DNA from: Flavobacterium sp. 140616W15
GTDB lineage: Bacteria; Bacteroidota; Bacteroidia; Flavobacteriales; Flavobacteriaceae
Direction of reading: 5' to 3'
Assembly (NCBI RefSeq): GCF_003668995.1
Contig: NZ_CP033068.1
Location: 3,472,001-3,536,000, forward strand
DNA: 64,000 bases
Shown piece by piece: positions 62,874 through 64,000 of the stretch. The notes below the pieces were generated by a model. The model saw nothing but the letters and a program-made list of their open reading frames with translations. It was not told the origin of the DNA and ran no database searches. A program made the translations under genes and the position numbers. Every line of letters starts with the position of its first letter. Position 1 is the first letter of the stretch.

Positions 62874-64000
62874 ATGAAAGTATTAGAATTTCCTTTAGCA
62901 AGAATAACAATTGGCTTCATCCTAGGTATTTTATCCACAAACTATCTAAACCTTTCGGTCACTTTTACATTAGTAGCACTTACTGTTGTAATTGTCCTAT
63001 TTTATACTTCTTATTATTACACAACAAATAAACAAAAGAGAGTAACTTACTTTGGAATTACGACCTATCTCTTAGCCTTTTGTATCGGAATTACAACTCA
63101 GACTCTACATACCGAATCATTCAGAAAAAACAATTACACCAACTATCAAGGCATTTACGACAAACCACATTTAATAGACTTTATAATTAACGAAAAATTA
63201 AAAAGTAATAATTATAGTGATAGGTACATAGCCACAATAAAGCAAATTAACCAAAAACCCATGTCGGGTAAAATGGTGGTAAACATAAAAAAAGATAGTA
63301 CTCAATTAAATTTAGAAATAGGAAATTGCATTCGCATTAAAGGACAATTATTTAAAAATAGCGCTCCAAAAAACCCAAATCAATTTGACTATAGTAACTA
63401 TTTAGATAAAAAAAATATCTATGCGCAATTATATATTCAAAGAAGTGATATAGCTATAAGCGCACAAATAGAGAAAGACATTTGGTACTATGCGGCACGA
63501 ATACGAACAAAAATCATCCAGAATCTTGAGAAGAATGGTTTTAACAAAACTGAAATGAATGTAGCTCTTGCTCTTATTTTAGGCCAACAACAAGATATAT
63601 CTCCCGAAATAATCAAAGATTATCAATACGCAGGTGTTACACATATATTATCTGTTTCGGGGCTACATGTTGGCTATATATTAATTTTTATAACTTATAT
63701 CTTAAAACCAATCCCTAATACCCAAAAAGGATCATTGATAAAGCTCATTACAATCATAGTTTCATTATTTGCTTTTGCAGTAATTTCAGGATTTTCACCA
63801 TCAGTATTACGATCTGTAGTAATGTTTTCGTTTGTAGCACTGGGGATTCATTTAAGAAGAAGTGTAAATATTTACCATACGTTATTGGTTTCGATATTCT
63901 TTTTACTCCTTTTTGAACCTGCTTTTATATTTGATGTAGGATTCCAGTTAAGTTATTTAGCCTTGTTTTTTATTATTTGGCTACAACCAATATTAAAAAA
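62874..64000 (+). CDS. comEC: ComEC/Rec2-family competence protein (5' part)
   Basis: First 375 codons of a polytopic protein that runs off the window. N-terminal membrane segments (ARITIGFILGIL, VALTVVIVLFYTSYYY) are followed by an OB-fold-like DUF4131 region (about 100-200). The competence domain begins with ALALILGQQQDISPEIIKDYQYAGVTHILSVSGLHVGYI, containing the family's SGLHV motif. It would form the inner-membrane channel for single-stranded DNA uptake. Start chosen as the first ATG, with family-like MKVLEFPLARITIGF. Confidence 0.92.
   Translation, partial: MKVLEFPLARITIGFILGILSTNYLNLSVTFTLVALTVVIVLFYTSYYYTTNKQKRVTYFGITTYLLAFCIGITTQTLHTESFRKNNYTNYQGIYDKPHLIDFIINEKLKSNNYSDRYIATIKQINQKPMSGKMVVNIKKDSTQLNLEIGNCIRIKGQLFKNSAPKNPNQFDYSNYLDKKNIYAQLYIQRSDIAISAQIEKDIWYYAARIRTKIIQNLEKNGFNKTEMNVALALILGQQQDISPEIIKDYQYAGVTHILSVSGLHVGYILIFITYILKPIPNTQKGSLIKLITIIVSLFAFAVISGFSPSVLRSVVMFSFVALGIHLRRSVNIYHTLLVSIFFLLLFEPAFIFDVGFQLSYLALFFIIWLQPILK

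Overview
The window is a low-GC (roughly one third G+C by eye) chromosomal segment of a Bacteroidota bacterium, almost certainly a Flavobacterium or close relative. The evidence is the gene content (the type IX secretion gene porT next to ubiE, a TamL lipoprotein, a DUF5686 protein, a 2TM protein, an AccD without zinc-ribbon cysteines) and repeated promoters of the Bacteroidota form TTTG-N18/20-TAnnTTTG. No rRNA, tRNA, CRISPR array or insertion sequence was seen.

Layout. (1) 1-9 kb: an assimilatory sulfate-reduction operon on the minus strand (TauE/SafE permease, APS reductase cysH, cysD, cysN, and a siroheme sulfite/nitrite reductase cut by the window edge). A divergent second TauE/SafE permease and an Rrf2-family regulator follow. 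(2) 7.3-23 kb: a methionine block on the minus strand: metX, thrA, two small envelope genes, an OsmC protein and metZ; then metY with a homoserine-dehydrogenase paralogue; then a frameshifted TonB-dependent receptor. metK lies divergently on the plus strand. (3) 23-33 kb: deoxynucleoside kinase, membrane pyrophosphatase, soluble pyrophosphatase, a DNA glycosylase, a DUF5686 outer-membrane protein and pdhB. (4) 33-46 kb: etfBA, a bifunctional nuclease, thyA, folA, ubiE, porT, an rRNA methyltransferase, tamL, fbaA, accD and an ABC permease. (5) 46-64 kb: purH, the mreBCD-PBP2-rodA rod-shape operon, a secreted nuclease, a tail-specific protease, surE, lpxB, an NlpC/P60 lipoprotein, a three-gene cassette of unknown function, and the start of comEC.

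The most interesting content is the regulation of block 2. Besides a clear SAM-I (S-box) riboswitch before metX and an S-box-like four-stem leader before metK, four short leader ORFs not listed by ordinary gene finding lie before metY, before the TonB receptor and, in tandem, before the metX region. Three contain runs of Met codons; the metY leader has seven Met and five Cys codons in 25. Each is followed by an intrinsic terminator, and for each an alternative pairing that would open the terminator can be drawn. This is the architecture of classical ribosome-mediated transcription attenuation, used here for methionine/cysteine and combined with S-box riboswitches. The leader promoters and the metX riboswitch promoter also share an unusual 20-nt spacer with a similar sequence, which may be an operator.

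Other points: the homoserine-dehydrogenase paralogue has lost the catalytic glutamate; the TonB receptor is broken by one missing base in an A/T homopolymer; the membrane pyrophosphatase carries a 131-residue C-terminal extension with eight cysteines; and one terminator hairpin contains a good promoter element.
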